Part shown: one piece after another, positions 8,711-17,624 of the stretch
Position numbering within the stretch: the stretch's first letter is position 1
Layout of the letters: every line of letters begins with the position of its first letter
Assembly: GCA_045430305.1 (NCBI GenBank)
Contig: JAILXW010000003.1
Location: 62,001 to 126,000, forward strand
Origin: Agarilytica sp045430305
Lineage (GTDB): Bacteria > Pseudomonadota > Gammaproteobacteria > Pseudomonadales > Cellvibrionaceae
Reading direction: 5' to 3'
DNA length: 64,000 bases
The notes under the pieces: model-generated
What the model was told of the DNA's origin: nothing
Databases searched by the model: none
What the model saw: the letters and a program-made list of their open reading frames with translations, nothing else
Position numbers and translations under genes: made by a program

Positions 8711-10569
8711 TGCAAGTCCGGCACAACACCCACTTGTGGCATATTAGCTAAACCAATATCGCGAGCGTGCTGTTCAAAGTCTTTGTTTTTCCAGAAGAAG
8801 GCACCAGGCATAGTTGTTGGCACCACCAAAACATAAAACAGAGCGCGGCCAATTAGCGCAACCACAAATAGGTTACCCGCCAAAGCCAACCATAAACCAA
8901 CGATAACCCAATCTGGCATCACATTTAATTGCGGAAGAATAAAAAGGGCTGAAGCGATGAACACATTCAACACGATAAGCGCATTTCTTAATAAATAGCT
9001 CTTACCAAAGGTTGTGCACTGAATGTAATGCGAAGCAGCGCCTTCATTTGGAGCTACATTCATATCTCTCGCATGAAACCACAAACCAAAACCTTCAAGA
9101 GCAGAACCTACAGCGATTAACACCGCTACCGAAAGCGCAATAGATTTAAGTGGAATGTCTTCAATAAAGTTAGCCACCGTTGCAGCGATCAGGATAAGCA
9201 AAGCACCAAAAATTAACGCATTGCCAACAAAGTGCGTGCCCGTTTGCCAGTGGTTCCAAAATGGTCGCGCCGGAATGCGGTAGCAACGGTACATATAATA
9301 CAAACCAACAGCACCAGCCACTATCGCTAACCCAGCTAAGATTTTTGGCAGAACACCAAAACTTATTTCAAGGCCCGTTAGATCTTGCACCAAAGTGTTG
9401 TCGGGGGTCACACTCAGCATGTGTAACCCGGCAAAAACCAGGTACAAAAATATACCTAGACCTTCACGCGATACTGGCGAGTGGCGTAAGTTATTAAAGC
9501 CGCGATACGCACGGAAAGGTTTGCCCAGGTGAACGGTAGACATTAGCAATGCCAATGCACACAAACCGCAACACGCCAAGACCATTGGCAAATACATAAC
9601 AGAATTATAGAAGGCACTTAAACCTGGATGACCGACTTGAGCACCAATAAACGCGGCAAAAAAGGCACCCAATGAAGCCTGCGCAAACAATGTAAACAAC
9701 ACAAGAGGGTTTTCGCGAGAGCTAAGTTTCGCAACATTCCAGAATTTTTCTTTACCTTTTTTCTGATCTACCACAGGGCGGTATGAGCCATCGTCTTGCT
9801 TGTGGTATTTAATCGGCATACCGTCGGTACGCGTTACGGTATCTGGTAATTCTTTTTTCTGTTGAAAACGAATATTGGGGTTAGTAATGCTAGGGTCTGG
9901 AAAACCAGGTATTTGCAATTTGGCTTGCTCACGATTTTCAGGGGTATTTTCTACCACACCAAAATTAAGCGCATTCCCCAAACAAGCCGAAACACAGGAA
10001 GGCTTTAACCCAACTTCCAAACGATCGACACACATATTACATTTTGATACCTGACCTTTAATCGGATCAAGTTGCGGTGCATTGTATGGGCATACCCAAG
10101 TACAGTAACCACAACCAAAACAAGTATCTGGGTCTTGCAACACCGCACCGTATTCAGCGTGTTTTGTATACGCTCGCGTGGGGCAGCCTTTCAAACACAC
10201 TGGGTCATCGCAGTGGTTACACGCCATGGAAATATTCATGCGCGTAAAGTCTGGGTAGGTACCACCCTCTACATAGCCGACCGAGCGAAAACTGATGTGC
10301 GCAGGGTTATCATTTTTTTCACTACATGCCGCTTCACAAGCGTGACAACCAATACAATTATCGGCAGTAAAATGGAATGCGTGCTGCTTATTACGATTAG
10401 GGTTACTGCCAACACCGGGCTCTTCATTAATACGCATTTCACGACCTTCGGTCGCAACACCTTCAGAGCGCGCAATCAAGTCGATCGGCGCCTCGTAATA
10501 ATTCACATCTTTAACTTCAGGGTCTTTTAAGAATGCGTAACCCGGTTCATCGTCGCGTACTTTCCACAT
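8707..10569 (-). CDS. Fused DmsB-like ferredoxin and DmsC-like membrane anchor
   Basis: A 620-residue electron-transfer subunit for the molybdoenzyme encoded 17 bp upstream. Residues about 60-225 carry four Cys clusters (CIGCHACEAAC; CDDPVCLKGC; CFGCGYCTWVC; CNMCVDR with CVSAC), enough for four [4Fe-4S] centres as in DmsB. Residues about 285-610 hold eight hydrophobic helices, as in DmsC, starting at ENPLVLFTLF. DmsB and DmsC are normally separate, so this is a fusion. There is no Tat or Sec signal, so the ferredoxin part should face the cytoplasm and take electrons from quinol through the anchor. Partner and substrate are discussed under the catalytic subunit. Confidence 0.85.
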   Translation of the reverse strand: MWKVRDDEPGYAFLKDPEVKDVNYYEAPIDLIARSEGVATEGREMRINEEPGVGSNPNRNKQHAFHFTADNCIGCHACEAACSEKNDNPAHISFRSVGYVEGGTYPDFTRMNISMACNHCDDPVCLKGCPTRAYTKHAEYGAVLQDPDTCFGCGYCTWVCPYNAPQLDPIKGQVSKCNMCVDRLEVGLKPSCVSACLGNALNFGVVENTPENREQAKLQIPGFPDPSITNPNIRFQQKKELPDTVTRTDGMPIKYHKQDDGSYRPVVDQKKGKEKFWNVAKLSSRENPLVLFTLFAQASLGAFFAAFIGAQVGHPGLSAFYNSVMYLPMVLACCGLCALALLMSTVHLGKPFRAYRGFNNLRHSPVSREGLGIFLYLVFAGLHMLSVTPDNTLVQDLTGLEISFGVLPKILAGLAIVAGAVGLYYMYRCYRIPARPFWNHWQTGTHFVGNALIFGALLILIAATVANFIEDIPLKSIALSVAVLIAVGSALEGFGLWFHARDMNVAPNEGAASHYIQCTTFGKSYLLRNALIVLNVFIASALFILPQLNVMPDWVIVGLWLALAGNLFVVALIGRALFYVLVVPTTMPGAFFWKNKDFEQHARDIGLANMPQVGVVPDLH

Positions 10570-10586
10570 AATTATTTACACTCCGA

Positions 10587-12770
10587 TTAAAATGCGCGTC
10601 TTTCGACGTTTAATTTTGCAGCTTCGTCTTGGTCTACATGCTCAATACGCACTGCGCATTGTTTAAATGCTGGCTGGCGTGAGTAAGGGTCAAGCAAGCC
10701 CAAAGACAATCGATTCACACAGTCGTGATAATGCATAGGAATAAACACCATATTACGCGGCACTCTCTGCGTTAATTGCGCCATAACAACCGCATCACCA
10801 CGACGACTCACCAAGCGCACATACTGCATACTTTGAATACCCATAGCTTGTGCTGCATCAGGGTTGATTTCCATATAGGGTGTTGGACTAAATTTATTTA
10901 GGTTACCCAACTTTCCTGTTTTTGTTCGCGTATGAAAATGCTCGACCACACGGCCCGAGTTTAGCCAAAAGGGGAAACCATCATCGGGCACTTCATTGTT
11001 TTCGATGTAATCAATCGCCATTAAATTAGCTTTGCCACTAGGTGTTGGATATATACCATCTGAATATAAACGTGGGCTTCCTGTTTCATCACCTTCACGC
11101 ATAGGCCACTGAATGCCTGTTTGCTTTTCAATAAGGTCATGGCTCATACCAGAAATATCAAGATTACGGCCCTGGCCTTTTGAAAGCGCTTTCATCTCGT
11201 CAAATATTTCTGAGGTAGTTTCTGGAAATTTAATTTTTTTACCTTGCTCATACCTTTTAGCAAGCTCTGAAAAAATCCAGTGATCGGGTTTTGACTGGCC
11301 GGGTGGCTCTACAAATTTTCTCACCAAGTTAACGCGACGCTCGGTATTCGTTTGCACACCTTCTTTTTCACCCCATACTGCGGCAGGTAAAAAGATATTG
11401 GCATATTTTGCGGTTTCACAATCTGCGTAGCCGTCTTGCACCACCATAAATTCCAGCTTCTCCATCGTCTTGCGAATGCGCGGCTGGTTCGGCATAGAGG
11501 TTAGCGGGTTGGTGGCAACAATCCATAGTGCTTTAATTTGACCTGATTCAATGGCTGGAAAAATATCGGTTTGTTGCAAACCGCGCTTTTTCGGAAAGAA
11601 CTCAGGATCCACCCCCCAAAACTTTCCAATTTCATCGCGATGCTCGTCTTTTTCCAGTGCACGATACCCCGGCAAGCCGGAACACGATGACCACTCACGC
11701 GTACCCATTGCATTACACTGACCAGTGATCGATAAACTGGTACCACCCGGAATACCGATGTTGCCGGTAATTAAATTTAAATTATTAATACCACAAACAC
11801 CGTCACTGCCATGTGTACTTTGATTAATACCCATCGTCCAAATCGACATCGCCGATGGTGCTTTTGCATAGATTCGCGCTACGTGTCGAATCATATCTTC
11901 ATCAATGCCACAAATTTTTTGCGCAGTAACAGGGTCGTATTTTTCGACCAGCGCTTGCAACTCTTCGTAATTATTACAGTGCGCTTTAATGTATTCCTCG
12001 TCTTGTAAACCTTCTTTTAAGATCACATGCGCAAGTGAGTTTAAAAGTACGAGATCAGTGCCCGGCGTGATGGGCAAATGAATATCGGCAAACTGCGCAA
12101 GCATCGTTACACGTGGGTCTACAACAATAAGCGGGAATTTTCTTTTTTCTAAGGCTTCTTTTAATCGCCAATAAATAATCGGGTGCTGCTCAGGCAGGTT
12201 AGAACCAAACGCCATCAAACAATGGGTTTGTTCAAAATCATCGTAGCAACCAGGCGGGCCATCGGCACCGAACGAGCGCTTGTACCCCGAAACCGCAGAC
12301 GCCATACACAAGGTTGTGTTGCCATCGTAGTTGTTGGTACCGATTACGCCACGAACGAGCTTACCCAACGTATAGAATTCTTCGGTAAGTAATTGGCCGG
12401 TAGAAACCACTGCGATGCTGTCGCGACCATATTTGTCAGCAATACGCTTAAATTCTTCAGCGGTGCGATCAAGGGCTTGATCCCAGGTCGCCTCTTTATA
12501 TTCATCGTAAACTTTGTCCCGCATAAGCGGAACCGTGCCACGCCCAGCAGACTCACTCAGCTCATGCTCAAATAGCCCCTTAATACAGAGCTTGCCTCGG
12601 TTAACTGCGGAACTGCCTTTACCACGACTGGTGACAGGCCTCCCTTCTGCATTTAAGCCAACTTCTATCGTACAGCCAGTAGAACAATATCCGCAGACGG
12701 CGGATTTCCACTCTTGCACTTGCTTATCAACAATTTTAATAGGTTTGCGATTTGCGCGACCAAATAGCAT
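10587..12770 (-). CDS. Cytoplasmic molybdopterin oxidoreductase, NasA/NapA-like
   Basis: Catalytic subunit with molybdo-bis(pyranopterin) cofactor, 727 residues. An N-terminal [4Fe-4S] site is formed by Cys26, Cys29, Cys33 and Cys62. The Mo ligand is probably Cys155 in TLCMASAVSG, a segment characteristic of NapA/NasA nitrate reductases (DMSO reductases use Ser). There is no twin-arginine signal, so it is cytoplasmic, like assimilatory NasA. It lacks the C-terminal [2Fe-2S] extension of many NasA proteins (about 880 residues). I infer an assimilatory nitrate reductase fed by the fused DmsBC-like partner; other oxyanions are possible. Upstream sigma-54-like and attenuator-like signals fit nitrogen control. 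Confidence 0.8.
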   Translation of the reverse strand: MLFGRANRKPIKIVDKQVQEWKSAVCGYCSTGCTIEVGLNAEGRPVTSRGKGSSAVNRGKLCIKGLFEHELSESAGRGTVPLMRDKVYDEYKEATWDQALDRTAEEFKRIADKYGRDSIAVVSTGQLLTEEFYTLGKLVRGVIGTNNYDGNTTLCMASAVSGYKRSFGADGPPGCYDDFEQTHCLMAFGSNLPEQHPIIYWRLKEALEKRKFPLIVVDPRVTMLAQFADIHLPITPGTDLVLLNSLAHVILKEGLQDEEYIKAHCNNYEELQALVEKYDPVTAQKICGIDEDMIRHVARIYAKAPSAMSIWTMGINQSTHGSDGVCGINNLNLITGNIGIPGGTSLSITGQCNAMGTREWSSCSGLPGYRALEKDEHRDEIGKFWGVDPEFFPKKRGLQQTDIFPAIESGQIKALWIVATNPLTSMPNQPRIRKTMEKLEFMVVQDGYADCETAKYANIFLPAAVWGEKEGVQTNTERRVNLVRKFVEPPGQSKPDHWIFSELAKRYEQGKKIKFPETTSEIFDEMKALSKGQGRNLDISGMSHDLIEKQTGIQWPMREGDETGSPRLYSDGIYPTPSGKANLMAIDYIENNEVPDDGFPFWLNSGRVVEHFHTRTKTGKLGNLNKFSPTPYMEINPDAAQAMGIQSMQYVRLVSRRGDAVVMAQLTQRVPRNMVFIPMHYHDCVNRLSLGLLDPYSRQPAFKQCAVRIEHVDQDEAAKLNVERRAF

Positions 12771-12867
12771 TGGACTTTACCCTTATTAAGCACCAAATTT
12801 GTGCAAAAAACTCATTTAGAGAGAAGGTTTTTGGCCGGAACTCGATCTTTTAATTCCTTACATTGCC

Positions 12868-12930
12868 AAAAAGGTGCGCATTCGTTGGTTTTTGCACCAC
12901 AAGCAATCACAAATGGGTGATTTGGCTTGT
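12868..12930 (-). terminator. Tandem hairpins: attenuator-like leader of molybdoenzyme operon
   Basis: Read on the minus strand, the leader first has a hairpin (12930-12899) with stem ACAAGC/GCTTGT, a 2-nt bulge, stem AATCAC/GTGATT and a six-base loop CCATTT. Directly after it comes a second hairpin, GGTGC/GCACC (12898-12873), followed by TTTTT. The second looks like a factor-independent terminator lying about 100 nt before the start codon. This two-hairpin layout resembles NasR/NasT-controlled nitrate-assimilation leaders. The hexaloop does not show the A1/G4 pattern I recall for ANTAR targets, so the regulator is uncertain. Confidence 0.5.
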
Positions 12931-12954
12931 TTTTCTCAAGTTACTAGGGAAGAG

Positions 12955-12970
12955 AACAAGAAACGTGCCA
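12955..12970 (-). promoter_or_regulatory. Sigma-54-like (-24/-12) promoter
   Basis: On the minus strand TGGCAC, five bases, then TTGTT, preceded by TA and followed in the spacer by G: it matches consensus TGGCACG-N4-TTGC at every position except the last C of the -12 element (T here). Predicted transcription start is about 12944, just before the two leader hairpins and about 174 nt before the molybdoenzyme start codon. The position inside a 278-bp intergenic region after the lysR-type gene supports function. NtrC sites were not identified. Confidence 0.55.
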
Positions 12971-13048
12971 TAGCGCCACGTTAGAGATAACAAAGTGTAA
13001 AATAAAGAAGAACACTGTAAACATAAGGCCTTAAGCTAGCTAAAACCT

Positions 13049-13903
13049 TCAATCTGATAGTTGTTGGCAAAGGTGCCGCACCACGGGTTTGACCAGTTTG
13101 GATGTTTCGCGCTCTGGGCCGTAAAGCTTGAGGATAACTTTGGGCAATTTAGGAAAACCGTCTTTCTCGCTCAAGCGACGCATTTCAGGCAGCACACAAC
13201 TTTCCCCCAGAACGCCTACGCCCAGGCCCGCCATCACGGCCGATTGCACCCCCAAAACACTGCCCGAAATCACTGACTCTCGCCAAGGGCGGCCCTTTAG
13301 CGCGTCTAACGCATGGGCGCGATAGATACATGGCTTGGGTAAAACGCAAAGTGGCAGAATTTCCTGAGCCTCTATATCACCATCATCCATGCAATGTACC
13401 CAGTGCAAAGACTCAGACAACACAGGTGTACCACCCGGCCGCATATCATCATGCTTGGCAATAATGACATCTACCTCGTTCGCATCAAGCGCAGTAAACA
13501 ACTCCGAACTTAGCGCCAAACGCACACGTAAATCCACCGAAGGGTACAAGCGCGCGATTTCAGCCACTAGCCCGGGTAAACGATGAGCGGCAAAGTATTC
13601 CACCACCCCAATTCGCAATACGCCGCGCAAATCAGAAGCTTGCAAGGCACCAATGGCAGCCTCGTTTAAATGCAGTAGTTTTAAGGCATAGGGAAGGAAC
13701 CGCTGACCCTGCTCACTTAATTCCACCTTACGGCTGGTGCGATCGAACAATACATGGCCGAGCAGATCTTCGAGCTTTTTAATTCTGACACTTATTGCAG
13801 ACTGGCTCTTATGCAGACGCTCGCCCGCCTCGGTAAAACTTTGTAGTTCCGCCACGGTGATAAAACAGCGGATCAATTCGAGATTGAAATCTTCATATCG
13901 CAT
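13049..13903 (-). CDS. LysR-family transcriptional regulator
   Basis: 284-residue LTTR with an N-terminal winged helix-turn-helix (ELQSFTEAGERLHKSQSAISVRIKKLE, quoted only in part as the recognition segment SQSAISVRIKKLE at about 32-44) and a C-terminal effector-binding domain. It is divergent from the NTF2-like/quinone-reductase pair with 112 bp between start codons, the usual arrangement for a LysR regulator and its target. It lies on the same strand as the molybdoenzyme operon but ends 278 bp before it, and that operon has its own promoter-like signal, so I assign it to the divergent pair. Confidence 0.88.
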   Translation of the reverse strand: MRYEDFNLELIRCFITVAELQSFTEAGERLHKSQSAISVRIKKLEDLLGHVLFDRTSRKVELSEQGQRFLPYALKLLHLNEAAIGALQASDLRGVLRIGVVEYFAAHRLPGLVAEIARLYPSVDLRVRLALSSELFTALDANEVDVIIAKHDDMRPGGTPVLSESLHWVHCMDDGDIEAQEILPLCVLPKPCIYRAHALDALKGRPWRESVISGSVLGVQSAVMAGLGVGVLGESCVLPEMRRLSEKDGFPKLPKVILKLYGPERETSKLVKPVVRHLCQQLSD

Positions 13904-13926
13904 ATCTATTTAATAACATAATAGAT
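13904..13926. promoter_or_regulatory. Perfect inverted repeat, putative LysR operator
   Basis: ATCTATT, nine bases, AATAGAT: a perfect 7-bp inverted repeat starting at the base next to the lysR-type start codon, inside the 112-bp divergent promoter region. AT-rich dyads of this kind are typical LTTR recognition sites. The assignment rests on position and symmetry only. Confidence 0.45.
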
Positions 13927-14015
13927 AACATCAAAACAATTCATTTATCAAATCAATACTGTGTCGCTAGTATGGAGGCCTCTTAAACAACCGATACAAA
14001 CTTAGGAATCTCGAA

Positions 14016-14480
14016 ATGGAACACGCGACGGCATCTAGAACATCGACAGACACCAGAACAACGACCCCCAAAAACACGGCAGAGATTTATGACGTGGTTG
14101 AAACATTTCGCAGCGCCATAAAAACGAAGAACAAAGAAAGCTTCTTTTCGTTAATCAGTGAAGGCGAAGTGCCCTGGATAGGCATATACGACGACGATAC
14201 TTTGGCCCGCGGCGCCACCCTGTTACCCGATCACAGTAAAGTCTGGCGCGACAGCCCAGAGGGCTTTATTGACAAAATCGTATCTACCGCGCACAAAATA
14301 GACGAACGTTACTGGGATTTACAGATTCACATGAACGGCGAGATTGCCAGTGTACACTTCCAGTACAGCTTCCATATAAATGGCCACAAACAAAACTGGG
14401 GCGAAGAAGCCTGGCAGCTCATTCACATAGATGGACAATGGAAAATCACTTCCGTTATCTACTCCATCACATGCCATTAA
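14016..14480 (+). CDS. NTF2-like (SnoaL/DUF4440-type) protein
   Basis: 154 residues. The pattern of an N-terminal helix pair (EIYDVVETFRSAIKTKNKESFFSLI) followed by alternating strands and a closing WQLIHIDGQWKITSVIY strand is that of the NTF2-like fold found in SnoaL and DUF4440 proteins. No catalytic set can be named. It lies 18 bp before the quinone reductase gene and opposite a LysR regulator, so it is probably part of a small redox or detoxification operon. Confidence 0.6.
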   Translation: MEHATASRTSTDTRTTTPKNTAEIYDVVETFRSAIKTKNKESFFSLISEGEVPWIGIYDDDTLARGATLLPDHSKVWRDSPEGFIDKIVSTAHKIDERYWDLQIHMNGEIASVHFQYSFHINGHKQNWGEEAWQLIHIDGQWKITSVIYSITCH

Positions 14481-14498
14481 TGCGAGGAACATCGAATC

Positions 14499-15488
14499 AT
14501 GAAAGCAATATGGTATGAACAACTCGGTACAGCACCAGAAGTACTCCGCTACGGCGATATAGATCGGCCACAACCACAAGAAGGTGAAGTACTGGTAAGA
14601 CTACATGCTTCTAGCGTGAACCCTTCAGATGTCAAGATGCGTGCCGGCACTCGCGGCGGCGGCACCGATATGGCCTTCCCGCGTATCATTCCTCACAGTG
14701 ATGGCGCCGGCGTGATTGAAGCCGCAGGGAAGGGTGTAGACTCAAAACGCATTGGCGAACGCGTATGGATTAGCAACGGCCAATGGCAGCGTGCGTTCGG
14801 CACAGCTGCGCAATACATTGCAATTGATCAGCACTTGGCAGCCCCCCTGCCAGATCAAGTACCTTTTGAGATTGGCGCATCTCTGGGCATTCCTGCGCTC
14901 ACTGCCAACCATTGTTTGTTTAGCGATGGTGACATAAAAGGGCTTACCGTCTTGGTGAGCGGAGGTGCCGGCACTGTCGGCAATTTGGCCGTACAGTTTG
15001 CCCGCCAGGCAGGCGCCACTGTGATCGCCACCGCTGGTGATGACGCAGGCATAGAAAGCGCAAAAATAGCTGGCGCGCACCACGTATTTGACTATCGAGA
15101 CGAAACGCTAGCCAAGAAGATTCTTGCTGCCAACCAAGACCAACCTGTAGATCGCATCATCGAGGTGGAGTTCGGCGCAAATATCGAAATCGACGCAAAG
15201 ATCATTGCACCACGCGGTACGATCGTCAGCTACGGGTCTACGATAGTAATGAAGCCCGAACTTCCGTTTTACTCTCTCATGTTTAAAGGCGTGAACATTC
15301 AGCTTGTGCTGGTTTATTTACTTAGTAAAAAAGAAAGACAAGCGGCAGTAGCGCGAGTGAACAAAGCACTGATTGAAGGCAAAATTGACGTACCCATTCA
15401 TTCAAGCTTCCCTTTGGAAGAGTGCGCCAAGGCTCACGCCACTGTGGAAAACGGTCGCAGCGGCTCGGTGGTTTTAACAATCGAATGA
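14499..15488 (+). CDS. Zinc-free MDR family NADPH:quinone reductase
   Basis: 329-residue medium-chain dehydrogenase/reductase of the zeta-crystallin/quinone oxidoreductase type. The N-terminal GroES-like domain (SSVNPSDVKMRAG, PHSDGAGVIE) lacks the Cys/His set of catalytic-zinc alcohol dehydrogenases. The Rossmann nucleotide site SGGAGTVGNLAVQFA lies near 155-170. It probably reduces quinones or reactive enones with NADPH. It is in an operon with the upstream NTF2-like gene, most likely controlled by the divergent LysR regulator. Confidence 0.85.
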   Translation: MKAIWYEQLGTAPEVLRYGDIDRPQPQEGEVLVRLHASSVNPSDVKMRAGTRGGGTDMAFPRIIPHSDGAGVIEAAGKGVDSKRIGERVWISNGQWQRAFGTAAQYIAIDQHLAAPLPDQVPFEIGASLGIPALTANHCLFSDGDIKGLTVLVSGGAGTVGNLAVQFARQAGATVIATAGDDAGIESAKIAGAHHVFDYRDETLAKKILAANQDQPVDRIIEVEFGANIEIDAKIIAPRGTIVSYGSTIVMKPELPFYSLMFKGVNIQLVLVYLLSKKERQAAVARVNKALIEGKIDVPIHSSFPLEECAKAHATVENGRSGSVVLTIE

Positions 15489-15631
15489 TTGACGCTCAAC
15501 AACAGTCGACTTGAGAGAAAACTCCGTACCAGCGGCATAAGTTATTAGCCGCCTTTCGTTAAGAAAAAACCATGATAATACGCATGCACTAAGTACGCTA
15601 AACTTCGGTAGATAGCTGAGTAAAAACAACT

Positions 15632-16165
15632 ATGATCATACCTCCATCCACCTCGTTTGCTTTTTCGAATAGCACACACAACAGCAATACGCTGAATGGT
15701 GATGCAAGAGCAAGTACGCCCATAAGAGCTGGGCAAGAACGTGCAAACCCGACAACAACGCCACCCGTTCAACCCGCCAACCAAAACGATGTTGCTCGGC
15801 AAGAGAACAACCTTCGCCAGGTCGACGACACTAACCGCAGCGAGCGTAGCGCCCTTGACCGTTCACGGCAGGAAAACAGCGAAACCTCTGTTCAACAGAA
15901 CACACAACAAAGGGCTGCGCCCCAAACCACGGAACCACAACTAGCCGAAGCACAACCAGCCGAAGCTAGCGGCGACGAAGCGCCAATCCCCCCAAGCCAA
16001 ATAGAAGCAACACAAAGAAACGCGCCAGAAGCATTCGAAGCAGAAGATGAAGCCATCGAACTTCGCCCGCTAGTGGTTGACCAACAACAAGGCGCTACCA
16101 CCCAAGCTTTTTTCACCCTGAATGCCAACGATTCTCGCGGTTCTATTATCGATACCTTTGTTTAG
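15632..16165 (+). CDS. Hypothetical disordered Gln/Glu/Ala/Thr-rich protein
   Basis: 177 residues, almost wholly low-complexity and hydrophilic (many Gln, Glu, Ala, Thr, Pro, Asn), with no signal peptide, membrane segment or recognisable domain. Only the last about 20 residues (TQAFFTLNANDSRGSIIDTFV) look ordered and may be a short interaction motif. Codon use resembles the neighbours. It lies 94 bp before tolC on the same strand. The reading frame is long and intact, but the absence of a known family leaves some doubt that it is expressed. Confidence 0.5.
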   Translation: MIIPPSTSFAFSNSTHNSNTLNGDARASTPIRAGQERANPTTTPPVQPANQNDVARQENNLRQVDDTNRSERSALDRSRQENSETSVQQNTQQRAAPQTTEPQLAEAQPAEASGDEAPIPPSQIEATQRNAPEAFEAEDEAIELRPLVVDQQQGATTQAFFTLNANDSRGSIIDTFV

Positions 16166-16259
16166 CATGAATTCGTTACCCGAACCGAACAGTATTCGTT
16201 ACAATTCACACCTATAAAAAGCACACCGCTTAAAAATCACATTAGTTACATCATTAGGA

Positions 16260-17615
16260 ATGGATATGCGAACCTATATCATTGGTGCGCTGGCACTGTT
16301 GACCCTTGCATCAGTACCAAGCAGGAGCGAATCGCTCAATGAAATGTATCAACATGCATTGCAAAATGACCACAACTTTAAAGCCGCCCAAGCGGCTTAC
16401 GACGCTGGCCTGCAAGAAAAAAACATTGGTCGTTCAAACTTGCTGCCTAAAATCAGCGGCGAAGCTTCGTGGACGGACAGCGAAAATGAATCAGACCCTT
16501 CTTCAAATATTCGCCCAGAAGAAAGCACCTCAAGCGGCTATGGCTTATCGCTTACACAACCCATCATCGATTTTTCTGCATGGCATTCTTATAAGCGCGG
16601 AAAAGTTGCCAGCAAAGCAGCCGAAGCACAGTTTAAGGCCAAGCAGCAAGCTCTCATCGTTCGTACCGCAACCGCCTATTTTGACGCATTGCGCGCGGTA
16701 GATATTTTTGAAACAGCCAAAGCAGAAGAAAATGCCAACCGGAGCCAGCTAGAACAAACACAAAAACGTTTTGAGGTTGGCTTAACTGCCATCACCGAAG
16801 TGCATGAAGCTCAAGCTGCTTACGATAATTCTCTAGCCCGAAGATTACTTGCCGAAGGCAATGTAGGTATTGCTTATGAAGCGCTAGAAGTTATTACCGG
16901 CCAATCGTATCAAGCATTATTACCCTTGAAAAAAGATTTCCCAATCGTTTCGCCCTCTCCAGAAAAGCGCGAAGCCTGGGTCGAATTTGCCACTAAAAAT
17001 AATTTTAATTTGGCCGCGGCATCACTTAACGCAGAAACTGCCCGACAACTTGCCAACCAGTCAAAGGCGGGGCATTTTCCGACCTTAACCGCCTCTGCAA
17101 CATACGGCGAAACAAATACAGAGACCTTACTAAGCGGAACTACCGCCGAAACAGACACGACAGATCAAGCCGTAGCGCTCACACTAAAAGTTCCACTATT
17201 TTTAGGCGGCGAAATTTCAGCGCGTCGAAAACAAGCAGCGAGTCAGTTTATCGAAGCCCGCGAAAATTATTTTCAAGCGCAACGCGATACTATTCAACAA
17301 GCCCGCTCTTTACACTTAACCGTTCTAACCGATGTTGCAACAGTAAAAGCACGTAAACAGGCGACTATTTCTAGCCAAAGCGCCTTAGATGCTACGCAAG
17401 CAGGCTATGAAGTTGGTACACGCGATTTAGTGGATGTACTTATAGCTCAACGTGGTTTGTTTTCGGCACAAAGTAATTATTCTGATGCTTTGTACACTTA
17501 CGTATTAAATACACTAAAACTAAAAGAAGTCGCCGGCTTATTAAGCGAAAAAGACGTTCTCGAATTAGATAAGTGGTTAGACACTTCACGTACGGTCGTT
17601 CGCTCTACGTATTAG
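16260..17615 (+). CDS. tolC: TolC-family outer membrane efflux protein
   Basis: 451 residues with a signal peptide (IIGALALLTLASVPSRSES) and two repeated OEP halves. Typical TolC features are the N-terminal LNEMYQHALQND...KAAQAAYDAG and the second-half NAETARQLANQSKAGHFPTL stretches. It forms the trimeric outer-membrane channel for tripartite efflux and type I secretion. In E. coli tolC is divergent from nudF; here it is about 8 kb from nudF with the molybdoenzyme and LysR regions between. The downstream cupin gene starts 9 bp after it. Confidence 0.92.
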   Translation: MDMRTYIIGALALLTLASVPSRSESLNEMYQHALQNDHNFKAAQAAYDAGLQEKNIGRSNLLPKISGEASWTDSENESDPSSNIRPEESTSSGYGLSLTQPIIDFSAWHSYKRGKVASKAAEAQFKAKQQALIVRTATAYFDALRAVDIFETAKAEENANRSQLEQTQKRFEVGLTAITEVHEAQAAYDNSLARRLLAEGNVGIAYEALEVITGQSYQALLPLKKDFPIVSPSPEKREAWVEFATKNNFNLAAASLNAETARQLANQSKAGHFPTLTASATYGETNTETLLSGTTAETDTTDQAVALTLKVPLFLGGEISARRKQAASQFIEARENYFQAQRDTIQQARSLHLTVLTDVATVKARKQATISSQSALDATQAGYEVGTRDLVDVLIAQRGLFSAQSNYSDALYTYVLNTLKLKEVAGLLSEKDVLELDKWLDTSRTVVRSTY

Positions 17616-17624
17616 ATACAGCCC

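Noticed and set aside
12873..12898. GGTGC...GCACC dyad as an NtrC binding site
   Set aside because: NtrC sites have GCAC...GTGC polarity; this dyad has the opposite order, lies downstream of the predicted start and is followed by a T tract, so a terminator fits better.
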